A stretch of DNA of 64,000 bases from an uncultured Flavobacteriales bacterium (GTDB lineage: Bacteria > Bacteroidota > Bacteroidia > Flavobacteriales > JBLHRE01), in contig CAKZPI010000002.1 of the NCBI GenBank assembly GCA_937139155.1, forward strand, positions 1 through 64,000. Direction: 5' to 3'. This document shows, piece after piece, positions 35,833-44,217 of this stretch. Position numbers and translations under genes: made by a program. The stretch's first letter is position 1; each line of letters starts with the position of its first letter. A model generated the notes under the pieces. That model had not been told where the DNA came from. It saw nothing but the letters and a program-made list of their open reading frames with translations, and ran no database searches.

Positions 35833-37248
35833 CTATTTTCCACGGCCTTGTAAAACAATTAATACCGTATGAACCAATATTTTTATATCGTGCAAAAGGC
35901 TCATATTCTCAACATAAAGTAGGTCGTACTTCATTCGGGTAATCATCTCATCAATGTCTTCGGCATAGCCGTATTTCACCATTCCCCAAGAGGTGATTCC
36001 GGGTTGAACCTTATGCAAATGCCTATAAGCCGGAGCCTTTTCCACAATCTTTTCTATGTAGTACTCACGCTCAGGCCTCGGACCCACAAGGCTCATGTCA
36101 CCAATCAATACATTGTAAAATTGGGGCAATTCGTCAAGGCGGTATTTCCTCATGATTCTTCCCCAAGAGGTTATTCTTGGGTCATTGTCAGATGAAAGCT
36201 GAGGACCATGTTTTTCGGCATCGGTAAACATGCTTCTAAACTTGAGAATATAGAAGGGCTTTCCGTGTAAACCTATCCGTTTTTGCTTGAATAATATAGG
36301 TCCGGGTGAGGAAAGCTTAACCATCAAGGCGGTGAATAGGTAAACGGGAGATAAAATTATTAGGGCAAAAAGGGAGGCGAAAATGTCAATGGCCCTTTTG
36401 CTTACCAATTGCCAGGTAGGCATCAACCGCTGATCGATTTCAATCAGAGGAGTTCCGAAAATGGAGTTCATTTTCACTGAGCCGGAAAGGATATCATACA
36501 TGTCAGGTATGATTTTCACTATGACCTTTTTCTCTTCCAACTGGTTAAGTACAGCCTCTAGTTTATGGTGCTCTGAGCTTTCTACAGCCAGAATTACATC
36601 CTCGATACCCATTTCTGCAATCAGGTCAGGTAGCTTTGTATAAGGCCCTAAATTGGTTAAATCATCGGCAAGTAAATCTGGGGTATCCGGGTCAACCCTT
36701 ACATATCCAACAAACCTTTCACCACTTGCAGGTTTGGCCTTTGACATTTCCTCGTACAATTCCTTGGCTTTCTCATTTGAACCAACAATTATGGTATCAA
36801 AACCAATCAAGCGGTTATGAACCTTGTAGGCGGTAATTGAAGAAAGTATGAACCGTGGAATAAAGGTTAGAAAGAAATGCAAACCGAATAAAACCAGAAA
36901 CGAAACGTAATAGGTTTTATATGAGAGGATGGTGTCATCCAAAATCATGGCAAAGAAGATTGCCACACAGCCAATTAGGGAGATTAAAAAAGTTTGAAAA
37001 AATTCATTCAACCGGCTTTTCCTATAAGGGTTTTTATAGGTTCCCGTAATCAGGTAAAGGCATAACCAGAAACAGCCAATGATCAAGGCGGATTTAACAA
37101 AATAACCGCCCAGCTCAATCGGAATGTTTACCCCGAATTTCTTTGACTCAACAAAAATCTTCCGGTAATAGAAGAAGCAGGTATAAGCCAAAATGGCAGC
37201 CATGAAGTCAAAAAGGGCGTATTTAAACGATTGTAGAAATCGATTCAT
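35833..37248 (-). CDS. Polyprenyl-phosphate sugar-1-phosphate transferase
   Basis: This 471-aa protein resembles WcaJ/CapM-type initiating enzymes. It has four N-terminal transmembrane helices (to ~130), a CoA-binding_3-type Rossmann domain (about 145-260), one helix (about 283-306) and the bacterial sugar transferase core with KRIGLHGKPF, KFRSM and DELPQFYNVLIGDMSLVGPRP. It loads the first sugar phosphate on undecaprenyl phosphate for polysaccharide assembly. Its ATG overlaps the upstream lipoprotein stop; together with the Gfo/Idh gene they form a small surface-glycan cluster. Confidence 0.92.
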   Translation of the reverse strand: MNRFLQSFKYALFDFMAAILAYTCFFYYRKIFVESKKFGVNIPIELGGYFVKSALIIGCFWLCLYLITGTYKNPYRKSRLNEFFQTFLISLIGCVAIFFAMILDDTILSYKTYYVSFLVLFGLHFFLTFIPRFILSSITAYKVHNRLIGFDTIIVGSNEKAKELYEEMSKAKPASGERFVGYVRVDPDTPDLLADDLTNLGPYTKLPDLIAEMGIEDVILAVESSEHHKLEAVLNQLEEKKVIVKIIPDMYDILSGSVKMNSIFGTPLIEIDQRLMPTWQLVSKRAIDIFASLFALIILSPVYLFTALMVKLSSPGPILFKQKRIGLHGKPFYILKFRSMFTDAEKHGPQLSSDNDPRITSWGRIMRKYRLDELPQFYNVLIGDMSLVGPRPEREYYIEKIVEKAPAYRHLHKVQPGITSWGMVKYGYAEDIDEMITRMKYDLLYVENMSLLHDIKILVHTVLIVLQGRGK

Positions 37249-38087
37249 CGATAAACCAATTTGATATTATCAAGGTAAATGGCAGCGGAATCCGACTCTG
37301 TTAAAACAGCCCCAAAAAAGATTTTAAAGTTCAGGGCATTTGGGTGGAAAAATACATTGGGCCCAAGATTAATGTATATCTTATTCCATTCTTCCTTCTC
37401 ATTTAAAAGTAGAATAGACTCTTGGCTAACGGATTGTGGTTCATTTGCAAAAATCCCAACCGTAAAAGGGTGGTCGCATTTATAATTCATTTCCAGGAAA
37501 ATCCTTCGGTCTCCAACCGTGGGCAATTCAAAGGCCTCGGTTGAAATGCCTTCGAAAAAACTATGATCCTCATCCATGAAAAAGGCCACAGAATTATTCC
37601 CTTCAAATACATGGTTAGGGTCGCTAATTAGGGTAAAGGTAGTGTCTGATTTATTTGAGGCTTCAAGCGAAAATCCGGGGTCTTCAAAAGGTTCCATCCA
37701 TTCAAAAACAGTGGCATCGGTATACTTAACTCTCGGGCTTAATTCAATGCTTGAATCAGGATATAGGTTTAAATTATAAGTTCGTTCAGTGAATAGAGGG
37801 TAGGGCAGCCGGGTGGTGGAAATCCCGTTTAAACGGATTCCAGGTTTAACGATTAAGTCAACCTCTCCTTCCTCCAGGATGGGAAACTCTGCCGGAAGTT
37901 CATAGGCTCCTTTTGGATTTCCATTCACTGTGATCCAGGCCTCAGTGATTTTATGCGAATCGGTTCCTTCACCTAATTCCGTATCAAGCTCAATGCTTTC
38001 AATTTTAACATAAGAAGGTATAGTAGCAGGCTTCTCACAGGATAAAAAAAGAATTCCTGCCAATCCTAATATTCCGATATGCTTCAT
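37245..38087 (-). CDS. Lipoprotein of unknown function in glycan cluster
   Basis: This 280-aa protein has lipobox LFLSC with lipidated Cys at residue 17. A beta-sandwich-like domain follows (about 130-280; WMEPFEDPGF, ENNSVAFFMD, AIYLDNIKLV), resembling carbohydrate-binding or galactose-binding modules, but no family is certain. It starts directly after the Gfo/Idh stop and overlaps the sugar transferase start, so all three are likely co-transcribed. Confidence 0.75.
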   Translation of the reverse strand: MKHIGILGLAGILFLSCEKPATIPSYVKIESIELDTELGEGTDSHKITEAWITVNGNPKGAYELPAEFPILEEGEVDLIVKPGIRLNGISTTRLPYPLFTERTYNLNLYPDSSIELSPRVKYTDATVFEWMEPFEDPGFSLEASNKSDTTFTLISDPNHVFEGNNSVAFFMDEDHSFFEGISTEAFELPTVGDRRIFLEMNYKCDHPFTVGIFANEPQSVSQESILLLNEKEEWNKIYINLGPNVFFHPNALNFKIFFGAVLTESDSAAIYLDNIKLVYR

Positions 38088-39074
38088 TTAAAGGGCTTTT
38101 TGGGTATGCGGGTTAAAGGCCTCAATGATTTCATGGGCCAGGGCAAGGGCTCTGTACCCATCATTCAAACTGACCGTGGTATCTGTATCTTTTTGAATGC
38201 TTTCAGCAAAACTCTTTAACTCTTCTTTAATTGCATTCATTGGGGGTACAGCGGGCTTATCAAAACAAATTTGTTTTCTAACTCCTTCCTTTCCGGTTTC
38301 AATTATCATGGCAAAAGGATCTTCCTTTTCACCAGGGTCCTCCATGGTAACCACCTCAGCTTCCTTGTTAAGGAAATCAACTGATATATAAGCGTTGGGT
38401 TGGAAAATCCGGGTTTTCCGCATGTTTTTCAATGACATTCTGCTGGCTGTAATATTTGCTACACAACCATTTTCAAAGGTAATTCTAGCATTTGCAATAT
38501 CAGGGGTATCTGAAACCACACAAACCCCAGAAGCAACTACTGATTTTACCTCTGATTTTACAATATGAAGTAAAATGTCTAAATCGTGAATCATTAAATC
38601 TAAAACCACAGGTACGTCCGTTCCTCTTGGATTGAATTGTGCCAATCTATGAGCCTCGATAAACATTGGATTTTCAATCTCAGACTCTGCAGCTTTGAAA
38701 GCCGGGTTGAATCTTTCCACGTGTCCAACCTGAACTTTTACACCAGACTCTTTTTCGAGTTTTAATAGGGTCAATGCCTCTTCTAAGGTGTTGGTTACGG
38801 GCTTCTCAATAAATACATGTTTTCCGGCATTCATTGATTCAGTGGCGCAATCGTAATGAGAAAGAGTAGGGGTAACAATATCAACAACATCCACCTGATC
38901 AATCAGTTTTTCTAAAGAATCAAAGGCCTTTATCTCAAACTCTTCAGAAACCTTTTTTCGCATGTTTTCATCTGGGTCAAAGAAACCCACGAGTTCATAG
39001 TTTTCAATTTCTTGAATTAACTTGATGTGAATCTTTCCAAGATGCCCGGCACCCAGAACCCCTATTTTGAGCAT
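38088..39074 (-). CDS. Gfo/Idh/MocA-family oxidoreductase
   Basis: This 328-aa NAD(P)-dependent sugar oxidoreductase has Rossmann motif GAGHLGKIH (7-15), the conserved EKPVTNT (about 93-99) and a C-terminal alpha/beta domain. A role in making nucleotide sugars for the adjacent glycan enzyme is inferred. It is first in the leftward cluster. Confidence 0.9.
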   Translation of the reverse strand: MLKIGVLGAGHLGKIHIKLIQEIENYELVGFFDPDENMRKKVSEEFEIKAFDSLEKLIDQVDVVDIVTPTLSHYDCATESMNAGKHVFIEKPVTNTLEEALTLLKLEKESGVKVQVGHVERFNPAFKAAESEIENPMFIEAHRLAQFNPRGTDVPVVLDLMIHDLDILLHIVKSEVKSVVASGVCVVSDTPDIANARITFENGCVANITASRMSLKNMRKTRIFQPNAYISVDFLNKEAEVVTMEDPGEKEDPFAMIIETGKEGVRKQICFDKPAVPPMNAIKEELKSFAESIQKDTDTTVSLNDGYRALALAHEIIEAFNPHTQKAL

Positions 39075-39165
39075 GTCCTTAATTTTCCGCCAAATGTAAA
39101 CTTTTTAAACGCGGTTCACCAGTTTTGATAGGAAGGAAGGGTGGTAGGTTGTACCTTCGCAGCCC

Positions 39166-39810
39166 ATGATAGATAGTTTCAAACATAAAGGTATGCGCCG
39201 CAGGCTGGTGGAGGTCTTGAGGTCTAAAGACATTCAATCTGAGGAGGTGTTGGCGGCGGTAGGAAGGGTGCCAAGACATATGTTCCTGGATTCTTCTTTT
39301 GAAGATCATGCTTACCAAAACAAAGCTTTTCCAATAGGAGAGGATCAAACCATCTCTCATCCATATACCGTTGCTTTCCAAACCGAACTCCTGCACCTTA
39401 ATGGGGGGGAAAAAGTTTTAGAAATTGGTACCGGATCGGGTTACCAAACTGCCGTCCTGCTTGAAATGGGTACAAAAGTTTTCAGCATTGAAAGGCAGAA
39501 TGGCCTTTTCCATAGAACTAAGTCTTTGCTCCCTAAAATGGGTTATATCGCAAAGTTGAAATATGGTGATGGTTACATTGGCTGGGAAGAATTTGCCCCC
39601 TATGATCGAATCATTGTAACGGCTGGAGCTCCGTTTATTCCCGATGCTTTAAAATCTCAACTTAAAATTGGAGGGATTCTGGTAATTCCGGTGGGTAGAG
39701 AGAAGCAAGTTATGACCGTTTTGGTGAAAAAGTCTGAATCTGATTTTGAAACCTTTACTTACGATGCCTTTCAATTTGTTCCAATGCTAGAGGACAAGGC
39801 AAGGAGGTAA
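39166..39810 (+). CDS. pcm: Protein-L-isoaspartate O-methyltransferase
   Basis: This 214-aa SAM-dependent enzyme repairs isoaspartyl residues in aged proteins. It has VPRHMF (about 33-38), the active-site helix QTISHPYTVAFQ (about 58-69), and SAM-binding LEIGTGSGYQTA (about 79-90). Possible promoter TTG (39125-39127) and TACCTTCG (39152-39159) with a longer 24-bp spacer; the very short leader is usual here. Confidence 0.95.
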   Translation: MIDSFKHKGMRRRLVEVLRSKDIQSEEVLAAVGRVPRHMFLDSSFEDHAYQNKAFPIGEDQTISHPYTVAFQTELLHLNGGEKVLEIGTGSGYQTAVLLEMGTKVFSIERQNGLFHRTKSLLPKMGYIAKLKYGDGYIGWEEFAPYDRIIVTAGAPFIPDALKSQLKIGGILVIPVGREKQVMTVLVKKSESDFETFTYDAFQFVPMLEDKARR

Positions 39811-39811
39811 A

Positions 39812-40918
39812 CTACTCAAGTATTGAGAGCTCTTTGCCTACCAGGATTCCCAAAGCAACACCCATTCCTCCAAGGCGTACGCCCAGAAATACCCTTTTTC
39901 CAACCCTTTCGGTAAGGTAAGTTTTTGATGAACCCACCCCCATGGTTCCAGCCCAACGGTGGTCGATTTCAACATCCTTTCCAGGTAATATATCTCTACG
40001 TAATATATCTTCCAGGTGATTTTGGATCTTATCTGTGGTCTCCTGCGAATAGGTGAACTCTGACTCCAAATCTAAATTTCGGCCTCCTCCGAACAATATT
40101 CGGTTTCCAACATTCCTGAAATAGTAATACCCCCGATCAAAATGAAAGGTTCCTGAAAGATTAAGGCCTTTTATGGGCTTGGTAATCAATACCTGGGCCC
40201 TGGCCGGTTTAAGGTCTATATCTTGAATGAGCTGTTTTGCAAATCCATTGGTAGTAATGAAGGTTTTGCGGGGCTTAAGAACAATCCCATTCTCACAATC
40301 CACCCGATTTTCTGTCAGGTCAATTTTTTCCACTTTCACCCCGTACCGAATGGCAACTCCAAGGCTTTGTACCTTGGAGGCTAAGGTTTCCATAAGTTTT
40401 ACCGGATTCAACCCGCCCTCAAAGGGGTTGTAAATGACCTCCTTGAAATTTTTAAACCCAAATTCCTCGGGTTTCCGAAGTTTCCTGAATACTTCTTCCC
40501 CCAAAAGAGGATTTAATAAATGATTCAGAGAGTCTAAATTGTTTAAGATATTTTGACTCTCTATTGAATTGGCCCGAAGGAGTTCATATCCCCCGCAAGG
40601 GTTAAAGCCAATGTTTTTATCACCCAGCTCAGCTCTTAGAACTTTGAGTCCTGCTAAGCGTTTTGCCACCAGGTCAAAAACTTCTCGATCAGATAGGTAG
40701 TTTAGATCGTCTAGAATTTCTCCGGCTGAACCAAAACATGCAAATCCCGCATTCTTAGTGCTTGCTCCTGAAGGCCTGGATCCTGATTCCAGAACCAGAA
40801 CTTTTCGTTTCGGGTGATCCCTTTTAAGGTGTAAGGCTGTGGATAGCCCTACAATTCCAGCCCCAATGACAACGAAGTCAGACTCTTCAAAAAAAGATTT
40901 TTCCCAGTAGCTAAACAT
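39812..40918 (-). CDS. FAD-dependent oxidoreductase (DAO family)
   Basis: This 368-aa protein has the dinucleotide motif VVIGAGIVGLST (17-28), the second motif LESGSRPSGASTKNAGFACFG and a C-terminal FAD contact VRLGGMGVALG. It oxidises an amine or 2-hydroxy acid; the substrate is unknown. Followed at 15 bp (upstream) by the DUF6580 gene. Confidence 0.88.
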   Translation of the reverse strand: MFSYWEKSFFEESDFVVIGAGIVGLSTALHLKRDHPKRKVLVLESGSRPSGASTKNAGFACFGSAGEILDDLNYLSDREVFDLVAKRLAGLKVLRAELGDKNIGFNPCGGYELLRANSIESQNILNNLDSLNHLLNPLLGEEVFRKLRKPEEFGFKNFKEVIYNPFEGGLNPVKLMETLASKVQSLGVAIRYGVKVEKIDLTENRVDCENGIVLKPRKTFITTNGFAKQLIQDIDLKPARAQVLITKPIKGLNLSGTFHFDRGYYYFRNVGNRILFGGGRNLDLESEFTYSQETTDKIQNHLEDILRRDILPGKDVEIDHRWAGTMGVGSSKTYLTERVGKRVFLGVRLGGMGVALGILVGKELSILE

Positions 40919-40933
40919 GTTAAGCGGAATAAA

Positions 40934-41485
40934 TTACCCCTTGGTGGGAGCCAAAACCTTGGTTTGAACCAGGTGGTAAATTCCAAACATGGCACCTCCA
41001 AAAACTAGGTTTCCTAAAATGCTATTCAAGAAAAACGGAAGGGCTGCACCATAGCAGGCGATTAACCCGGTTAAGGATTTTGCGTAAAGGGCTCCGCCAA
41101 GCCATACCCCGAAGTTTGAGAGTAGGAAAAACACTGCCGCCCCAACCAAGGAGGCAAGTACAATTGATTTGGCCGAGATTTTCTTAATCAATTTAGGAGC
41201 CAAAAAAACCATGGCCAGGATTCCTCCATAAATCCATATGGCCCCTTCGGTAAACCAAACAAAGCCTTCACTATACTCTGCGTAAACGATATTATTTAAA
41301 GCCAGGTCAGCCATGAACATGGCCAAAACAGGTATTAAATATGAAATGAATCTTGATCCCATAACCGCACCGGCAAATAAGGCCATGGCTCCAACCGGTG
41401 TAAAGTTTGGAGGGTGAGGCAATAAGCGACTTGCTGCGGCACTTAGAATCAAAACAATAACGAAAAGTAAATTTTTCTTTTGCAT
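40934..41485 (-). CDS. DUF6580 membrane protein (putative transport component)
   Basis: This 183-aa protein starts at MQKKNLLF, because the promoter (41511-41543) lies inside the longer frame. It has about five transmembrane helices and the family segment PHPPNFTPVGAMALFAGA. The family looks like ECF-type substrate-binding subunits but the substrate is unknown. Confidence 0.82.
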   Translation of the reverse strand: MQKKNLLFVIVLILSAAASRLLPHPPNFTPVGAMALFAGAVMGSRFISYLIPVLAMFMADLALNNIVYAEYSEGFVWFTEGAIWIYGGILAMVFLAPKLIKKISAKSIVLASLVGAAVFFLLSNFGVWLGGALYAKSLTGLIACYGAALPFFLNSILGNLVFGGAMFGIYHLVQTKVLAPTKG

Positions 41486-41510
41486 GGCATTATGACTTCC
41501 TAATTCGGGC

Positions 41511-41543
41511 CAAAAGTATGAAAACATAGACTTTTATGGGCAA
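41511..41543 (-). promoter_or_regulatory. Promoter of DUF6580 gene
   Basis: On the minus strand TTG (41541-41543), 22-bp spacer and TACTTTTG (41511-41518), 25 bp before the chosen ATG. Confidence 0.6.
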
Positions 41544-41674
41544 GTTCTAAAACCCTTTTAACTAGTTTTCGTAATTGGTTTTGAGCCACTGCTTTAGGAA
41601 GAGAGGTGAAGAGACTTGGAATAATTAAGTTTTAGTCACTTAAATCTATTTGACTGAATTATTAATATTGTTGA

Positions 41675-41869
41675 ATGGAAATTAAACTAAAAGAAGCCCA
41701 TGCGGCCGTTGCTCCTAACGGTCCCTTAAGAATACAAGGAAACATTACCTTAGTACACCCAGACGGCAGAAAGGAAGAAAGGAATAAGGTTTCTCTTTGC
41801 CGCTGTGGCGAGTCAACCAAAATGCCGTTTTGCGATGGCATGCATAAAAAGATTGCCTTTGAAGGATGA
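41675..41869 (+). CDS. CDGSH iron-sulfur domain protein
   Basis: This 64-aa protein has the [2Fe-2S] motif C-x-C...PFCDGMH (residues about 43-58) with three Cys and one His ligand. The N-terminal half is a short beta region. Such MitoNEET-like proteins sense or transfer electrons or clusters. Its end overlaps the start region of the histidine kinase gene in another frame. Confidence 0.93.
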   Translation: MEIKLKEAHAAVAPNGPLRIQGNITLVHPDGRKEERNKVSLCRCGESTKMPFCDGMHKKIAFEG

Positions 41870-43817
41870 ACAGATAAGTAAAAAGGAGCTTCTTAAAATT
41901 CGGCAGAAGCTTAGTGAATCAGAGGAAAGGTTTCGTCTGGCCGCATTGGCTACTAAAGATGCCATCTACGACTGGAACCTGGAAACCAATGAAGTTTGGA
42001 GGAACGATACTTATGAAGCCTTGTTTTCTCCCCACGAACCCATTGGGAATGATCCGAATTGGTTTAGTTCCAAGGTTCATCCGGAAGATCGGGAAAGGGT
42101 TAGTAATTCGGTTGAATCAGCCCTGAAAAGCAATGTAAGTGTATGGCATTCCTCTTACCGGTTTCATAGATTCGGAACGGGCTATTGTTATATGGAAGAC
42201 TCCGGCTATATCGTTCGGAACGATAAGGGTAAAGCCGTTCGAATTATTGGGGCTATGACCGATGTAACCCATCGGAAAAAGGCCGAAATGGCGGTCATCC
42301 GGCTGGCTTCAATTGTTGAGTCCTCTGACGATGGAATTGTAGGAATTAACCTCAAGGGGGAAATTACCTCCTGGAACCGGGGGGCAGAGGCCATTTACCA
42401 GTTCAAAGCAGCTGAGGCCATAGGCGAGCATATCTCAATCATTGTTCCCAAGAGTAAAAGACTTGAAATTGCAGAGATCCTTGACCGGATAAGGAAGAAT
42501 GAACACATTCGGCATTACGAAACCACCCGAATGAGGAAGGATGGTTCCGAAATACCCGTGAGTATTTCAGTCTCCCCAATTATTGGTCCGGACGGTGAAC
42601 TCTTAGGAACCTCAGTAATCACCAGAGACATTTCTGAACGCCTGAAATACCTAAAAAAACTCCGAGAAAGTGAGGAGAGGTTTAGGTATGCTTCTCTTGC
42701 AACTTCAGATTCCATTTATGATTGGGATTTGAATACCGATCATGTATGGAGGAATGAAACTTACCAAAAGCTTTTTTGTCCAGGAGAGCCTATTGGAACG
42801 GATAATAAATGGTTCGCCTCAAAGCTTCATCCGGAGGATAGAGATCGGGTGATTCAATCGGTTCAAAATGCCCTTGATCAGGGATCAAAAGTTTGGTCTG
42901 GTTCTTACCGGTTCCAAAAAATTGACGGCTCGTTTTGCTTTGTGGAAGACTCAGGCTATATAATTCGGGACGAAAAGGGGAGACCCTTACGAATCATTGG
43001 GGCCATGACCGATGTTACTGAAAGGGTGAAGTTTGAGGAGGCTCAAAAGAAAGCCAATGAAATGCTGGAGATTAAGGTTAGGGAAAGAACCGCGGAAATT
43101 GCTGGCAAAAACAAAGAGTTAAATCGAAATTACGAAACCCTGAAAAGGTTAAACGACGACCTTGATAGCTTTGTTCACGCAGCCTCGCACGATTTGAAAG
43201 TTCCTATTGTAAACATGGAGGCCTTGGTTAATATGCTTGATCGCGAAGACCTTCCTAACCGAGCCAAAGAGGTAGTTGAAAAGCTTAGGGCCGCAGTTGA
43301 AAGAGTTGAAGGTACCATTGAAAATCTGGCAAAGGCCACAAGGGCAAGGAAAAACCTTTACGATGATGTAGAGCGGGTCTCATTCAGTGGAATCATCCAG
43401 GAAATTGAAGAGGAAATATCTGAATTCATCAAGGATTCGTCGGCAGAAATAAAACTAGATTTAGAGGTGGATCAGATTCACTTCACTCGAACCGGTTTCA
43501 AATCCATTCTCTATAACTTCCTCACCAACAGCATAAAATATAAACATCCCGAAAGGGAGCCCCTAATTCAAATAAAAACTAGAGATTTGGGCCCCGAAAT
43601 TCTACTCATCGTAGAAGATAACGGGCTGGGAATCGATTTAGACCGTCAAGGAAAAAAACTCTTTGCCATTTTTAAAAGACTTCATGACCATGTAGAAGGT
43701 TCTGGGGTTGGACTTTACATGGTTAAGAAGGTTATTGAAAACAACGGGGGAAGAATAGAAGTTGAATCAAAACTAGGCGAGGGAACCAGGTTTAAGGTTT
43801 TCTTTAAAAAGGACTAA
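41805..43817 (+). CDS. PAS-domain sensor histidine kinase
   Basis: This protein of up to 670 aa has three PAS domains with PAC tails (about 41-157, 163-280 and 291-407), a coiled segment and a HisKA domain with H462 (SHDLKVP). The HATPase domain carries N box NFLTNSIKY, G1 EDNGLGID and G2 GSGVGLYMV. PAS1 and PAS3 are near copies. No membrane segment, so it senses a cytosolic cue. The true start is unclear: Met1 and Met11 lie inside the CDGSH gene; a TTG close to 41850 would also work. A response regulator follows immediately. Confidence 0.9.
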   Translation: MASQPKCRFAMACIKRLPLKDEQISKKELLKIRQKLSESEERFRLAALATKDAIYDWNLETNEVWRNDTYEALFSPHEPIGNDPNWFSSKVHPEDRERVSNSVESALKSNVSVWHSSYRFHRFGTGYCYMEDSGYIVRNDKGKAVRIIGAMTDVTHRKKAEMAVIRLASIVESSDDGIVGINLKGEITSWNRGAEAIYQFKAAEAIGEHISIIVPKSKRLEIAEILDRIRKNEHIRHYETTRMRKDGSEIPVSISVSPIIGPDGELLGTSVITRDISERLKYLKKLRESEERFRYASLATSDSIYDWDLNTDHVWRNETYQKLFCPGEPIGTDNKWFASKLHPEDRDRVIQSVQNALDQGSKVWSGSYRFQKIDGSFCFVEDSGYIIRDEKGRPLRIIGAMTDVTERVKFEEAQKKANEMLEIKVRERTAEIAGKNKELNRNYETLKRLNDDLDSFVHAASHDLKVPIVNMEALVNMLDREDLPNRAKEVVEKLRAAVERVEGTIENLAKATRARKNLYDDVERVSFSGIIQEIEEEISEFIKDSSAEIKLDLEVDQIHFTRTGFKSILYNFLTNSIKYKHPEREPLIQIKTRDLGPEILLIVEDNGLGIDLDRQGKKLFAIFKRLHDHVEGSGVGLYMVKKVIENNGGRIEVESKLGEGTRFKVFFKKD

Positions 43818-43818
43818 A

Positions 43819-44217
43819 ATGATAGAGGTAAAAAGCATATTGCTTGTGGATGATGACGATATAAGCAATTTCGTCACCAAAGATGCCATTGCCGAATCAG
43901 GGATTACAGAGGATATTTTCATAGCCATGAATGGGGAAGAAGGGCTTGAGCTTTTAAAAGAAAAAGGCCAGGATCAAAGCCTTCAGCCCATTCTGGTTTT
44001 TCTGGATATTAATATGCCAGTAATGGATGGATTCGAATTTTTGGAATCCTATTCCGGTCTTCCCGAAGAGATTCAAGACTCTTCTTACATTGTAATGCTC
44101 ACCAGCTCAACAGATGATGAAGATGTTCGAAGGGCAAAATTGCATACCATATCAGGGTACATCCCAAAACCTCTTACCAAGGAGAAACTGGAGGAGGTGA
44201 TTTCTAAACTTTATTGA
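43819..44217 (+). CDS. Single-domain response regulator
   Basis: This 132-aa CheY-like receiver has acidic residues D11-D13, phosphorylation site D63 (FLDINMPVMDG), T95 and K117 (PKPL). It has no output domain, so it probably signals by protein contact. It starts one base after the kinase stop, hence its cognate partner. Its 3' end overlaps the convergent Lpd-like gene by 7 bp. Confidence 0.93.
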   Translation: MIEVKSILLVDDDDISNFVTKDAIAESGITEDIFIAMNGEEGLELLKEKGQDQSLQPILVFLDINMPVMDGFEFLESYSGLPEEIQDSSYIVMLTSSTDDEDVRRAKLHTISGYIPKPLTKEKLEEVISKLY

